From: Diphasiastrum complanatum
Lineage: Eukaryota > Streptophyta > Lycopodiopsida > Lycopodiales > Lycopodiaceae
Length of the DNA stretch: 64,000 nt
Assembly (NCBI GenBank): GCA_029204225.1
Contig: MU832234.1
Span: 1-64,000, forward strand
Reading direction: 5' to 3'
Part shown: positions 1 to 12,171 of the stretch, piece after piece
Layout of the letters: each line of letters starts with the position of its first letter
How positions within the stretch are numbered: the first letter of the stretch is position 1
The notes under the pieces: model-generated
Database searches by the model: none
What the model saw: only the letters and a program-made list of their open reading frames with translations
What the model was told of the DNA's origin: nothing
Translations under genes and position numbers: made by a program

Positions 1-180
1 ATAAATAATTCCGGAAAACAACTATTACTTTGGATGCATTCAATGTTAGTTTAATCTTTCATCATAATCAGTCATGATCCAGTAACCAATCAAAAAGCTA
101 TAATATGCAAATGGTTTCTTGAAAGATTTGCACTGAAATCGATTATAAATCTGAACCTTGATTCATGCAAAAGAGGAAAA

Positions 181-262
181 GCGCCTATGAGATTGTTCCC
201 TGGTTCCTGATCTATGTGAAAGCGCCTATGAGATTGTTCCCTGGTTCCTGATCTATGTGAAA
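181..262. repeat. 41-bp tandem duplication
   Basis: Two adjacent, essentially identical copies of a 41-bp unit start at 181 and 222 (each opens GCGCCTATGAG and ends CTATGTGAA). This is direct reading. It lies in the presumed 5' intron or flank of the ARL1 gene and has no coding content. Confidence 0.85.
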
Positions 263-366
263 TAATCGTCTCCTAGCTAGAACTTGTGCTCCAGTCCTGA
301 TTTTCATTCTGCCTTCCTCCATACATGCACCAGCTTTGTCCTGCCTGAGGAATCTCACATATCAAC

Positions 367-590
367 ATTCGACTCACCACCCAACCATAGATCTCAAACC
401 AAGCTCACCGCCGTCATCCGAGCTTGGGAGTCAATTCCACAACAACATCCTAAACCAGTCCTCTAAGATATGGACATTCGACTCACCACCCAACCATAGA
501 GCTCAAACCAATCTCACCCATGTCACCCCCGAGCTTGGGAATCAATCCCGTTCCGATAATAACATTCTAAACCAATCCTCTAAGCAGTAG
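367..590. repeat. 109-bp tandem duplication
   Basis: A unit opening ATTCGACTCACCACCCAACC starts at 367 and again at 476. The copies differ by scattered substitutions and small indels (CAATTCCACAACAAC against CAATCCCGTTCCGATAAT). Short open frames across it are a by-product of the duplication and resemble no known protein. Confidence 0.75.
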
Positions 591-697
591 TCTTGGCCTC
601 CCATACCACCAAGAGCCATCCCACTAGCTGGGATTGCTTGGCCTTGGCTGGATGATCGCCAGGCTCATCTTATAGCTCAGGCCTCAACTGATTAGAG

Positions 698-897
698 CTT
701 AGTTGCCCATTCCGGAACGGAATGCGTTCTGCAACGCGTTCCATTCCGGAACGATGCCCTCAAAAAAAAATACGTTTTTTTTTACTAAGGATTTAATTCA
801 TATAAATAATCAAATTTATATGAACATCGTTCCGACCAGGAACGTTCCGGTACATACGGAACGTTCCGACCCATTTTGGTCGGAACGGGCTTCTAAG
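698..897. mobile_element. 200-bp hAT-like MITE (GTTCCGGAACG family, copy 1)
   Basis: The element is flanked by a perfect 8-bp direct repeat GATTAGAG at 690-697 and 898-905, the duplication length typical of hAT transposons. Its ends are imperfect inverted repeats: left CTTAGTTGCCCATTCCGGAA, right (reverse complement) CTTAGAAGCCCGTTCCGACC. The interior has A/T runs and several GGAACG/CGTTCC palindromes but no coding capacity, so it is non-autonomous. Related copies lie near 6690-7119 and 26065. The hAT assignment rests on the duplication length and ends; no matching transposase for these ends was seen in the window. Confidence 0.85.
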
Positions 898-905
898 GAT
901 TAGAG

Positions 906-2089
906 TATGTCGACTGGTGCCAATCACTCCTACATAGCCTCAGCCCACGTCATATTCTCCTGAGTGGGTATGCAATTTGTTACTCTCCATGCATGTCATG
1001 TCAAGTGGTCCTATATTTGTTGTTAGTAAATCCTGGACTTCAGTTATAGCCTTAGCTCTATGAGCTTTATTTAACTCAAGGCAAGCACTCACTAACTCTT
1101 GCTACTAGCTAGCACCCACTAACTAACAATTTTGGAGACTGACATAGCTACTCGAAATGGTCATTTGGGTAGTTTGTTTTTTCTCCCTCGCTCCTTAATC
1201 GATTCCTTCATTAGTCCTCTATTACTATTCATGCATGTTTTGTTTCTGCCAAAGTTAAGCTTCTGTGCAGCAGTTTGTGACAATGAACCGTTAAAATAAT
1301 TAATTGCTTGGTGAAATATATGCAACTATTTGTTGGTCTTATGGCCTAGATTTTTGTCTACTGTAGAGGCATTCTCGTTTCCATGTTTTTTTTTAATACA
1401 AACTTTTGGAAAATTGCCATAGACACTTTTCAAAACTGATTAGCTATTGAACTGCACAGTGAGTTGGACCATTTTCTTGAAGGATGGACCAGCATCTGTC
1501 GTTGTCGTATTGTTCTTGCAACTTAGTCCTTACAGAAATTTGGTTTCTATTCAAACACAGCAAGGTCTTATCCTAGAAGTAGTGGTGCAATCCTTTGCAA
1601 AAGTAACCAGTAGCGTCGAATCTTTGCTTGGTTAGCTGTATGCAATCATGGATTGCCAATGTCCTTGATTTGTGTGGTCCTATGAGATTCTAAGGCTAAA
1701 TCATTTTTTGTTGGAACCATGACAGGAAATGGTAAAGATGATATTTGCATTATCCATAACTATAGTATTTCATCTAGCTTTCTTTCCACGAATCGAGCGA
1801 AACTTTTGCATCTACAAACAGGAAAATGTCATATGAGCTTAATTTGGAATGGAAAAGCTTGATAATCAACAGGAAGTCCTGTCTGCTTTCCCAGTAGTAA
1901 CTCCAGATGATGAGAATGAAACTTCAGACCAATCTTTTATGGAAAGTCATTCTCATTGAGGAGACCTCTCTTTATTTATCTTCTTGTCTTGATTGTGGTA
2001 TCAACGAAATTTATTGCTGATACATGCGTGCTTTACAAGCATGTGTACCGAAACATTTGAGAGTTGATTGTTTCTTCTCTGGCAAATAG
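906..2089. other. Non-coding; presumed upstream intron of the ARL1 gene
   Basis: Nothing coding is supported here. I looked for the P-loop and switch exons of an ARF-family GTPase (GLDNAGKT, WDLGGQ) and found neither, so the upstream ARL1 exons must lie before position 1. Short open frames have no family resemblance. Confidence 0.5.
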
Positions 2090-5000
2090 GAAGAGGAGCT
2101 GAAGGATGCGGTGGTGCTGATTTATGCAAACAAACAGGTACACTGATCCCTTGTGATATAAAAAGAATATGATAGAAAGCATTGATACTTACTGCCATCA
2201 CTATTGTGAAAAGGATCTGTTATTTTGTTTTTGCTTGTAGAGTGTGAAAGTCATTGTTTGTCAAGAATTATGTTATTTCTGTTATGAAAAAGAAAAAAAT
2301 AAGAGGACGGCCTTAGGGGCGTATTGATGCTCTAAACAGTCACATGTCAGCTTGTTTCCTCTTTCTTATCTATGTTGCAATTTTTGGTCAGGTTAGAGAT
2401 CAATCTATTGATAAATGGAATTTGCATATGAAAATTCTTTACATTCTGCTGTTTACATATTTCGTCTCTATGGCCGCCCTTGATAGGGCTGACAATATCA
2501 TGCCCAGCTTTACTCCAACTGTCATCAATATATTATTCAACCTGGGCATATTAGTGCATGTCCTGGTGGTTTGCAAGGTATCTAGGTGAATATGAGACTT
2601 GAAGGACCACACGATGTGCAAAACCACCAAATTTTAGTGTCAGGTGGAATGTATTGGAAAGTCAGGATAAGAGTCCCCTATAGCTGGAGAAAGAGGATGT
2701 ATCTTCAGTGAACATTCCTCGAGGAAGGAGCAGGACTAATATTTCTGCTGCTTCCTCATTCCTCCTTCCATCCTACTTTTCATGTACTTATGGATAGGCT
2801 GGAGCCTGGTAGTATGCTTCTCATGCTGGATATCTCTTTTGCTAGTGTTTGGAACCTTCAGCCATTGACAAATTTGGAGGCACCTTCAAACTTTATATTG
2901 AACTCCTTGCAGCCATGGCCAAGGGCAGTTCCTGCATTAAACAGCTGCACTTGCTGGATGCTAGCTAAGCAATCAGTGATCTGGATTTTTTTTGTTGTAT
3001 TTGACTAGAGAGATTGAAAATAGGAGGAAATTCTCCCGGGAGACCCTTTGTAAGTTGGCTGGGACAATCTAAGAGGGGATACAGGCTGCCTATTGCAATT
3101 TGCTGCCATGCTCTGAAAAGAAGACAGCCTTCCAGCCATGAAGGGGTAAAGTGGTTCTAATACCTTGATAAGGGCCTAGACAGCTATTTGTCTACGAACA
3201 AGCAAGAGCATCTTAGGCAGATTGGTGACTATTGATCCTCTTTCAACCTTCAATAAAGTTGGCAGACATGGTGCACACTTTTCTTAGAACCTTTTTCAAT
3301 GAAAAGTAGGGCTTCAATAGGAACTCAGAATGAAGGTCCACCTTCTGTGAGTTTTCTAGCTACACAAGCTAGTTACCAGTTTTGATTTATTCCCAAGTTC
3401 CAACACATTCTGGCTTATGGAATTGAAGATACTTGAGAATTTTGATGCATGCCAGAGATATGAATGGCATCTATCAAAGATTTAATCATTCCAGTTAATA
3501 ATTCTTATCATGAATCATCTTGCTAATATACCTCTCTTATGCAGTGGCTGCTTGCAGAAATATTGGCGAACTCTAAAAGATAAAATAAAAATCCCAATGC
3601 ACAAGCTACTCTTGGTTTAATCAGGTAATTATCACCATTGATGTGCATGTATCAGTTATGAACTATTAGCAAACTCTAACTATAGTCATGGTGCCCCATG
3701 CATGCACTGAGGTTAGCTATAACCTCATTACTTAATCATGGTAAATCTAGGCCTCACAATAATACCCATTAAGTTAGCCTTAGTCCTCCTAACCTCACCT
3801 AGTTCACCCCTAACATAAGGTTAGTGGCTAACCAACCTGAGTTAATGAGGGACATATTATTAAGGCCCATGAATGGATATCACCCATATGCAAGAACTGG
3901 CTCAAATGGATCCCAAGCTATAGTGAGATAGACATAGCAGGAATAGAAACTAGCTTGAAAAATGCATACCATATAGCAACTAGAATAGTCAGCTATGCAA
4001 ATCCGTCATCAGAATAATAGACAGGGTCATAATAACCAAGGACATGCATAACAAAAGTGCTTTGACTGGAAGTGTCATATTAAATGAGAAGCTACTGTAA
4101 AGTTGTTGGAACATTGGCATGTATTCTAATCATGAGGAGAGCGTGCACCTCTGCCTGAATTGTAATAATGCAATCTCACATTGCAACCATGCATCATATA
4201 CAAACAATACACCTCGGGCTGAATTGTAATAATGCAATCTCACATTGCAAACATGCATTGCATACAAACGATACACATGATAATACTTATCAGTAGATCT
4301 CCTACAAAGGCACCATAAAATCAACATGACATTGTTAAGCTATTTATAGGAGTTTGGAGGTCTTAGGGGAAGCTATGTTATGAGATTAGAGGGAGACACC
4401 ACTCACTTCCGTGATCAGTAGGCTACGGTTCACTTAGTTCTTATGATGATAAGAGATGTGCATCATTGATAAGATGATAGATGTTTCGAATGAGTGAGGG
4501 AATCTGTAGCATTTGCCCCAGTATGAGCATTACACAACTTTGTAGTACCTTTCTTTTCAGGATTTTGGCCTTGTACAGATACAGTCAGAGTCAGAGGATA
4601 AGATTTCCATCCTTTTCAAACACTGGGACCAGAGACAACGTCATCGGCCATTGAGGATTGAGAGTCACACAACAAGCTTCATGGCACACAGAGATCAACC
4701 AAGATTTATGGCACGCTGATCATCCATCATCACAGATTTTTTTGAACAATTATCTCATGACATGGAGTAATATAGGTCATTTAGTTAGACTGTTTAGACT
4801 GGTTATCTTCTTTAGTTATTTGATTCATGGGAGCTCTTGGTTTGAGCTTTCTTATCACTCGTTTTGTTCTAGTACAGAATAGTTGGTATAGTTAGGGTTA
4901 CAATTTGTCTTGGAGAGAACTCTCACTTCTTGCTGTCCTGAACTCTTACACTTGTAGATCATTAAATCATTTTTTCTTGTCTCTCTCCACTGACGTAATT

Positions 5001-5522
5001 ACGTCCAATCAAAATTTCAAAGTTAAAGACTCAGGCATCTGAACGAAGGGGAATGTCTTTTGGCATTGCCAATTTGTACCTTCGGCTGGATGGGCATCAA
5101 CGACCAGCTTTCAGCATGGAGGGACATCTGCACTGGAAATCCATGATAATTGCAATGTGTTCAATATTATTAGGTAGAAAATAAAAGTTTCATCTGTGGG
5201 CTACCAGAGCGATAGACCTTTTTGGCGATTGTCCTGTCTATTTTTTTCATATCAAGTTCAAGTTGTAAGAATTCCTGTCTATTAGGGGAAACCAAAGTCC
5301 CATGTCTGGATCTTGCAGCATGGTCTGATGCTTGCAGTCCTTGTTTATGAAAAGGAAACATAATAACTTAATTTGATCTTTTCTCCTGCAGGATCTCCCA
5401 GATGCACTTGACGATGCTGCAGTAACCGAAGCTCTTAACCTACATAAAATCAAAAGCCGACAATGGGCTATCTTTAAAACCTCTGCAATCAAAGGCGAAG
5501 GTCTATTTGAAGGTTTAGACTG
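2090..5522 (+). CDS. ARL1: ARL1-like small GTPase of the ARF family, 3' exons (partial)
   Basis: Two exons are visible. Exon 2090-2137 (16 codons, after TAG, before GTACAC) reads EEELKDAVVLIYANKQ. Exon 5392-5522, after CTGCAG, begins DLPDALDDAAVTEALNLHKI and runs through WAIFKTSAIKGEGLFEGLDW. Together they give the G4 motif NKQD, split by the 3254-bp intron 2138-5391, and the G5-region SA motif. The match to plant ARL1 is nearly residue for residue over about 60 positions. Known family role: a Golgi/trans-Golgi GTPase that recruits tethers and vesicle-traffic factors. The N-terminal myristoylation site, P-loop and switch regions lie outside the window. A donor (TG|GTAAAA) falls inside the Trp codon, so a final exon for the last few residues is expected; without splicing the frame stops at TAA straight after Trp. 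A likely but out-of-frame candidate lies near 5610. Confidence 0.88.
4151..4278. repeat. 64-bp tandem duplication in ARL1 intron
   Basis: Two adjacent copies of a 64-bp unit (TGAATTGTAATAATGCAATC at 4156 and again at 4220) differ at a few positions. The rest of the 2138-5391 intron shows no coding sequence I can support. Confidence 0.75.
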
Positions 5523-5646
5523 GTAAAAATCAAACTTTAAAACATTTGTTGTATGTTTGCCTTTTCCTCTCAGCAACCTGCATGTTGGAATTAACTTAAA
5601 GCAAGTAGCTGGCAAACTGAAGAACTAGAGGCAAAGCTGCGCCTCT

Positions 5647-5713
<67 letters not shown>

Positions 5714-6050
5714 GCATGCACGCACTCACTCACTTGTGGCTATGCCCCTCCCACTCCCGACTATCTTTTGGCTTCCCATCGTTCACCATTAATATCATAG
5801 CATTGACGGTATCGTTGCTACCTCAATCTAAAGACGATGAGAAGAGACTCTAAGCTGGTCCATTGCAAACTATAAGCTGTGTAACATCTGAAGTGTAAGC
5901 CCAGTAACTTTTTTGTGCCCCTTGTTGTGCGATGTACCAATTGCTTTCAATGAAAACTCGGCTTGGCTATCTGACACTCTTCTAACAAAGGTCGATAAGA
6001 TGGTGTCATAGTATGTGAGCTCATCTCACGGGAGAGTTGTAAGAGAGAGG
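5523..6050. other. ARL1 3' flank, probable last intron and 3' UTR
   Basis: This follows the GTAAAA donor at 5523. Near 5608-5628 the text CTGGCAAACTGAAGAACTAG resembles the end of an ARL1 gene (Leu-Ala-Asn ... Leu-Lys-Asn-stop), but it is out of frame by one or two bases with no clean acceptor. A (CT)n tract follows. AATGAAAA near 5950 could be a polyadenylation upstream element. This assignment is inference. Confidence 0.4.
5643..5711. repeat. (CT)n microsatellite
   Basis: An almost uninterrupted CT dinucleotide tract of about 69 bp with a single break, just past the ARL1 coding end. Confidence 0.95.
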
Positions 6051-6304
6051 CTCATGGATTTGTAAAGGTTGAACATGTCAGACAAGTCAGACAATCAAGT
6101 GAAGACCATATCTCAATCATCATGTCAAAGATGTTGGGTAGATATTTTACGAGCCTCACCATGTCTCCAATAACTTGCTCATGGATTTGTAAAGGTTGAA
6201 CATGTCAGACAAGTAAGACAATCAAGTGAAGACCATATCTCAATCATCATGTCAAAGATGTTGGGTAGAGATTTTACGAGCCTCACCATGCTTCCAATAA
6301 CATG
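6051..6304. repeat. 127-bp tandem duplication
   Basis: CTCATGGATTTGTAAAGG opens units at 6051 and 6178. The two 127-bp copies differ at only a few positions, which suggests a fairly recent duplication. No coding frame is supported. Confidence 0.85.
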
Positions 6305-6399
6305 CTCTTCGGTGACATCTAGAATATCAGACTGTTCTTCCTTGATCAAGATCCTCCATTCCATATTTCTTCTCCTATCTTTGAGGATGTTTAGAACTA

Positions 6400-6640
6400 T
6401 ATGAGCTTATCATATGTATCTACTCTGAGGGTGAGCTTGACCAAGTTTTTGATTATTTAGACTTGCACTTATTCTTGGACTCTGAAAGTGCGAGTAGGGT
6501 TGTTGTAGCATATAATCTGAGATTTGCATTATGAAGTTAATGGTCTTACATTGTAGGTGGACTCCATAAAGTTGAAGATTGCACATCTCTTTGTTATGTC
6601 TGGTACATCCTAGAGTTGACATCAATATACTCATGCTTCG
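6400..6640 (+). repeat. Dispersed repeat family, copy 1
   Basis: This shares a block of recognisable text (GTGGACTCCATAAAGTTGAA followed by GATTGCACATCTC) with 35925-36460 and, more weakly, with 41400-41640, all in the same orientation. No ends, target duplications or coding frame were found. It may be part of a larger unrecognised element. Confidence 0.55.
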
Positions 6641-6689
6641 AGTAAGTTGTACTTGTTGGTTTTGGATACTTTTTTACATTCCTCCATTC

Positions 6690-7119
6690 CGAGCAAATTG
6701 GGTCGGAACGTTCCGTTCCGGAACGTACTGGGTTGGAACAAGTTAATGTAAAAAAGAAACAAGGCATCAAAATGCCACCTACTGGGAAAAAAAGTGACTA
6801 CATTGCTTACAAAAATGTTGTTTTTGCCATTTGCTATTACGTTTGCTGCTTTCAGTTGTAGTGTACGCACTTTTTTGGACATTCATGGTAGGATATTTGC
6901 GATCCAAGCTCAGGCTTTCTAGCAAAGATTTTGATGCTGATAAGAAAATAGGATATCTTTGTATCTAAATAGGACAACGCTATGTAACTTTGTATCTAAA
7001 TAGGACAATGCTATGTGTCTTTGTAAAAAAACGTATTTAAAAAAAATAAAAATTGGAGTCCCGTTCCGGAACGGAACGCGTTCCAAAACGCGCTCCGTTC
7101 CGGAACGGGGGCAACTAAG
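6690..7119 (-). mobile_element. GTTCCGGAACG-family MITE-like element, copy 2
   Basis: The right end reads (reverse complement) CTTAGTTGCCCCCGTTCCGG, the same terminus as the left end of the 698-897 MITE, so this copy is inverted. The left part near 6690-6755 carries GGGTCGGAACG and GTTCCGGAACG palindromes, and an A/T-rich block precedes the right end. I could not find a left terminal repeat or a target duplication, so the left boundary is uncertain and the copy may be truncated. Confidence 0.6.
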
Positions 7120-10100
7120 ATTAGAAGTATGTAAAATGTTCGTTTCTTATGGTATTCCATATTGTTGAAATAGTCTTATCTTATGCGGGGCTCTAATATG
7201 ACAAATGAATACACTTGATGCAGGCTCAGTGATACCTTAAAATCCAGAGGGAGATAATAAGTATATCCAAATGCCATACGAGTTTTCTGTGGAAAATTTA
7301 GATAGCCTTTGACTCATATTAGAAAATTTGCTGTTGCAATGTTTGCCTAGTGTTTGTGCTATAGACAAGCATGAATAGGGCACATAGTTGCTATTCCTAA
7401 ATTTGTAATTGGATGGAGCCTTGATGGGGATGCTGTCACTCAAACTTCCATATATGAGAATTTTGTCTTGGCTACATATCGCATTGTGTTAAACTACATG
7501 GCAGCCCAAAGGTTAGTGACTATGGAAGGCTTATCATTTATTTATTGTACATTATTCATTTTAGGCTTTTTCGTTCAGCCATAAAAAATAAAGTATTTTT
7601 AGTGATGCCATTAAGTATCATCTTGGTTCTGGTCTGGCTCCCTTTTGTGACTATGCTTTCATTGTAATCTTGAAAGTTTTACTACAAGGCACAAAAACTC
7701 TTTAACTGATGATATGGTGATTTTTTAAAGGTGACTTCCCAAACATCGATCCTCGTGTTTTCACACCAAGCCGTTGGTAGAGCTTGGGTAAACAAGAAAA
7801 TTCTGCTAAAATGGCAAATATACTTGGCTGGGCTTAAGCAAGGGACCTTTTGTTTAAAAGTCATTACTTGGAAATAACTGTTGTAGAATGTATACCAGCA
7901 AACTCACAAGGCTTGCAGATCTACTCACTTTCGTCCAGATGCATGTTTTTTCATACATGTTGGGCCTAACTGATTAAAAACTGAAGGGATGTTGTCCAAT
8001 AAGTGACATACTGGTTATAGTGTCCCTTTTGTCTCCTTGAGCCTTGGAATTTGATTCCCCTCATCTGCACAAATGATGTACTAGATGGAAAGAAAGGGGG
8101 AAGTTGGAGAGTATGAGCTAGCAATCAGGTCCATTCTAAGAATCTTTGTAAGTTGGAAGGAGTGGGGGTGTGGGGTACGGAGCAGCATCAGAACAATTCA
8201 TTTGTGGCCACAAGCAGATGAAATAAAAAACTTTCCGACGAACCAAAATGAGAGGGTTATTGTTGTTTCTGAGGGTAAGAGCTAGTATCTCCAGCAAATC
8301 CTCAATGTCAGTTACTTAATCTTCTTCTGTCATGTTCACATTGATAGTTCAAGAATGAAAACACTGTTGATACTAGTAAATCAGACAATCACAAAAAGTG
8401 GATGAAATAGTGGAGTAACTAACAAAAAACCCAAGCAAATTGGGTCAGATAACAAAGAATTCGTGAAAGCGACAAGCTATAGATATGCTACAAAGTTTCT
8501 TTTTCATAATTACACATTTTTTGCTCTAACTAATAGATGTGATTCAAGAGGTGCTTGTTAATAACATAAAGAAGTGAGCGTCTAGATGTAATAAAGAGAT
8601 CAATCCAAAGAGGGGAGTGGAAATCACTATTACTACTTTGGGATAACCGAGAACAAGTATGTCAGTCACTTGTTGCTTGTAATGTGAATGCAATACAAGT
8701 TTCTTAGTAAAAATAGGCAAGAAAACAAGAATAACAAAATCTCATGTCCCTTCTCCTATTGTGAAGAGACTAAATAATAAGATAAACATCATCTGCTACT
8801 ACAGTTAGAAAGCATAAGCGAGGCAAGTACATTGTCATATCAAGATCCATCATGAAGCACGAAGGCAGAGCAAGCCTACACTCAATGTATATCACAAATC
8901 ACATCCTCAATGCATGTGAAGAGAATTCATTTTCTTTGCAAATGAGATCTAACTAGAAATACAAAAGATGTTTTCTAATGCATGGGCCCATATTGCCAAT
9001 TTGACATCTTTCAATTGGCTTGTCAATTTCCTTTTATTTATTTTTTCATTAGTGCTAGTTGCAACAATGTTTGTGCCTCATCTCTAACTACTATGAGCTA
9101 CATTTTCTTTGTGTTGACTTAAAATGGATTGAGTTAACAAATGGAGTCAACCAAGATGCTACTAAGTACTCTTTATTTATGTACACAATGATTTTCCTAT
9201 GTTTTATTTCACCATTGATGACGACGTTGGAATGGTTTTTGATGTAGTTACGAGTATACATAAGTGCATATTTTTGTTGAAAATGTCATGGCATAAACCA
9301 AATGGGGTTGGTGGTATCAAAGGCAACATTTACATACTTGATTGAGGATCAAGTCTGCACAATATGAGTAGTTGTTGGCTAGGTGTGAAGCAGGATTTAT
9401 TCTATTGTTGGGTGGTAAGGGGGCCAATTTTTCTTCTTAACATGTGCATCTAACAAACACTAATCTTTGGGAACGCAAAAGCTTCAATTCTGGAAAATCA
9501 AGTGCACACCTTGAACTTGCTTTGTGAATTCAAGTGCTACAAACTCCATGGTTGCTACTAGTAGATTGATATAGAAACATCTCAAAATCATAGTCATAAA
9601 TTCTAAAGATTGCAATATGTTATTGTCTTGATTATCAAAAAGTACTCCTAAGTAATGAGTGTGTAATCCATGCTTCACATTATAACATTAATATTGCAAA
9701 AACTCTTGCATTCTTCCATGACTACTATCTAAAGTCAACTCATTGTCATGCAAATAGATCACATCATTTCCCAGATCAAATGCGTGAAAATAGCATCACT
9801 ATCGTCATCACTATCGTTGCTCACTATGCCACGCTTTGATATCTCCACTACTGCAGCAAAATGATGGCTTGCTTACTGAGAATTATTCTTTTTATGCTAT
9901 AAAGTGCCTACACTTACTAATTTTTACATACGTGAAAAACATATTGCTAGTCAAGCTATTGTTTCTCTTGCATGCATAAGATCATCTTGTTGAAAAATCA
10001 ATTGTGAATTGTTGTGTTTGAATATTAAAGTACTCCATTAATATAGTTTGTTTCTTGCTTGAGAAAAGCGAAAGGTTCGTAAATATCTCTAGCACATGCT

Positions 10101-11251
10101 TGAATGATAATCAATGATAGTAAGAAGATAGATTGTTGATTTCCAAATTTGGACCTACAAAATTATGATGAAGCACATATGCCAAGGCCATGAAGAGATA
10201 GTCACTTGACTCATTAACCCATACTCTCAAAAGACATGCAATGAAGAGAGAGTTGCTTGATTCATTGACCAAAAAGACATGAATTAGACATGATTGGGGA
10301 ATTATTTACCTATAATTAGGAGAAATATGGTTTGAGAAATTTCACTTTCGAGAGAGGTTACGTAGAGAGAGAATGTGAATTAGTAATATCTGGTTGCCAT
10401 TTTTCGAGTTTTCAGTGTTGCTTGGATTCTAATTAGTATGGTCAACTTAAGACATCAATTAATTAAGCGTGCTTTGTAATAACTTAAGTCGAAATTTTTT
10501 TGCATGCTTTGCAAGTTGTAAATTCGTTGCAAAATATGTAGCAGGAGTACTTTTGAAATCTTTGTACGCATAGTAAAATATGAGGCAGGAGAATTATGAG
10601 CATGACATAGCCAATAAAAAACTAAGGTACATGTGATCAATTTTTTGACATATTATAGTTTTCAACAATGGAAAAGTTCCATTGGCCTGTTGCACTTCCT
10701 ATGGAATGTACTCTATTTTAAAAGAAAAATTGAAAAGTTGTAGAAAATGCTGCTACACTAATTAGAGATTTGAGACAGAAAAATAATAAGCATGCAGATT
10801 TGTGGGTAGATGGATAAAAAAAATCCCAAGTACTGGTTTATGAACGTGAAAGAAAGAGTGGATTACTTGGATATTGTCAAAGGAGGCTAGATGCATGATG
10901 CACAATTACTTTGTGCTAATCAACAATGATAGTGTGCTAATCAACAATAACAATGTGCTTGTCAACAATTGCAGCATTATGTAAAATGTAGGAAAGTGTT
11001 ATCTAGCCCAAAAGGCATGACTTTCAATTGCTAGTAGTCGTAACCCATTTTTGTTCTAAAATTTATCTTATGTTTATGTTCCTCCCTCAAATTGAGCTAA
11101 ATTTCTATTTTCAAGAAGACACATACAATGCATATAATAGATCATCAACCCTAAGAATTGGATATCAATTCTTGATAAATATCTTGTGGAGAGTTCGATA
11201 ATTTTCAACAAACATCTTGAACATTCCATATTTGTTTTTAACAAGTAGTAA
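7120..11251. other. AT-rich intergenic sequence, no feature recognised
   Basis: I see no gene, domain or repeat boundary in these 4.1 kb. All open frames are short (about 60-70 codons), AT-rich and without family resemblance. Confidence 0.5.
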
Positions 11252-11256
11252 TGTGT

Positions 11257-11639
11257 TGAAAACCAGTGTTTAGGACCCTAAATGGATCTACAAAAGATCC
11301 TCAAGAGTGATTGGATACTTGATTAATATCTATTGCAAAACTAGCACTCAAATTTTGATCTAGTTTGGCGATTTTGATCTAATCAAGCAAGAACGATCTA
11401 ATTTTGATCAAAACATTATAGAACGACCTCACACGTGTGAAGTACAGTCTGTAGTAAGGCCTAATAACATAGAATCAGTTTACTAAGTTTTTATTGCATT
11501 CACATAAAAAATCTCAGCACAATGTTGTAAAAACTCAAAATTGTCAAGTGCAAGATCTCTACCACATTGATTGATTGATTTGCAAGTATAAAGAGGATCC
11601 TATCCTTGGCCGATTGAGTAGGTACAACACTTGTTCAGG
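11257..11639 (-). repeat. TRIM 3' LTR
   Basis: This 383-bp copy is alignable by eye along its whole length with 12172-12558. It has TG...CA ends on the minus strand. Confidence 0.82.
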
Positions 11640-12155
11640 TACCAAAAAGTCTAGCCTTCCAAAAGACTTATAGTCTCATCCCTCTCACCCTCTCACTGAA
11701 TGGAAGTATGATGAGTTCATTCTAATTCTAGTCAAATCCAATAAAAAAATCAATGATTTTGGCAAAACAATGACTCTCTTACACCCTTTTTTCAAGACTT
11801 GAAAAATCACCTTTTTAGGACTTTTTCTAAGCTCTCACTAATTGAATCCTCTGACTCAAAGTCGACTCTCAATAATGGCATTTGATCTTTGATGCTTCCT
11901 CTTTGATTTGCATCAAAAATCTCATCAAGATGATGTGTAAAATATTTATGAGGTTCCTATCATTAATGGAACTTTAAATGTAGGTATATCAACTCCCCAT
12001 ACATGTGAAAAGTACACCTGCATCCCACTATCATCAATCTACCCCAAACTTTGAAGCAATCACTTGGTATAGGCTCACCCTCTCAAACTGGGTCTTTAGC
12101 ATCAAACTTGCTGAATTTGGATTGAGTTTTGATCAACAATTAAACTCTTGTACTT

Positions 12156-12168
12156 GGATCTAATACCA
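12156..12168 (-). promoter_or_regulatory. TRIM primer-binding site
   Basis: The minus strand reads TGGTATTAGATCC, three bases from the 5' LTR end. It matches the start of the usual tRNA-iMet complement, with changes after TGGTAT. Confidence 0.7.
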
Positions 12169-12171
12169 TGA

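Noticed and set aside
5247-5615. 122-codon minus-strand frame
   Set aside because: Antisense of the ARL1 exon 5392-5522; the plus strand has the conserved GTPase sequence.
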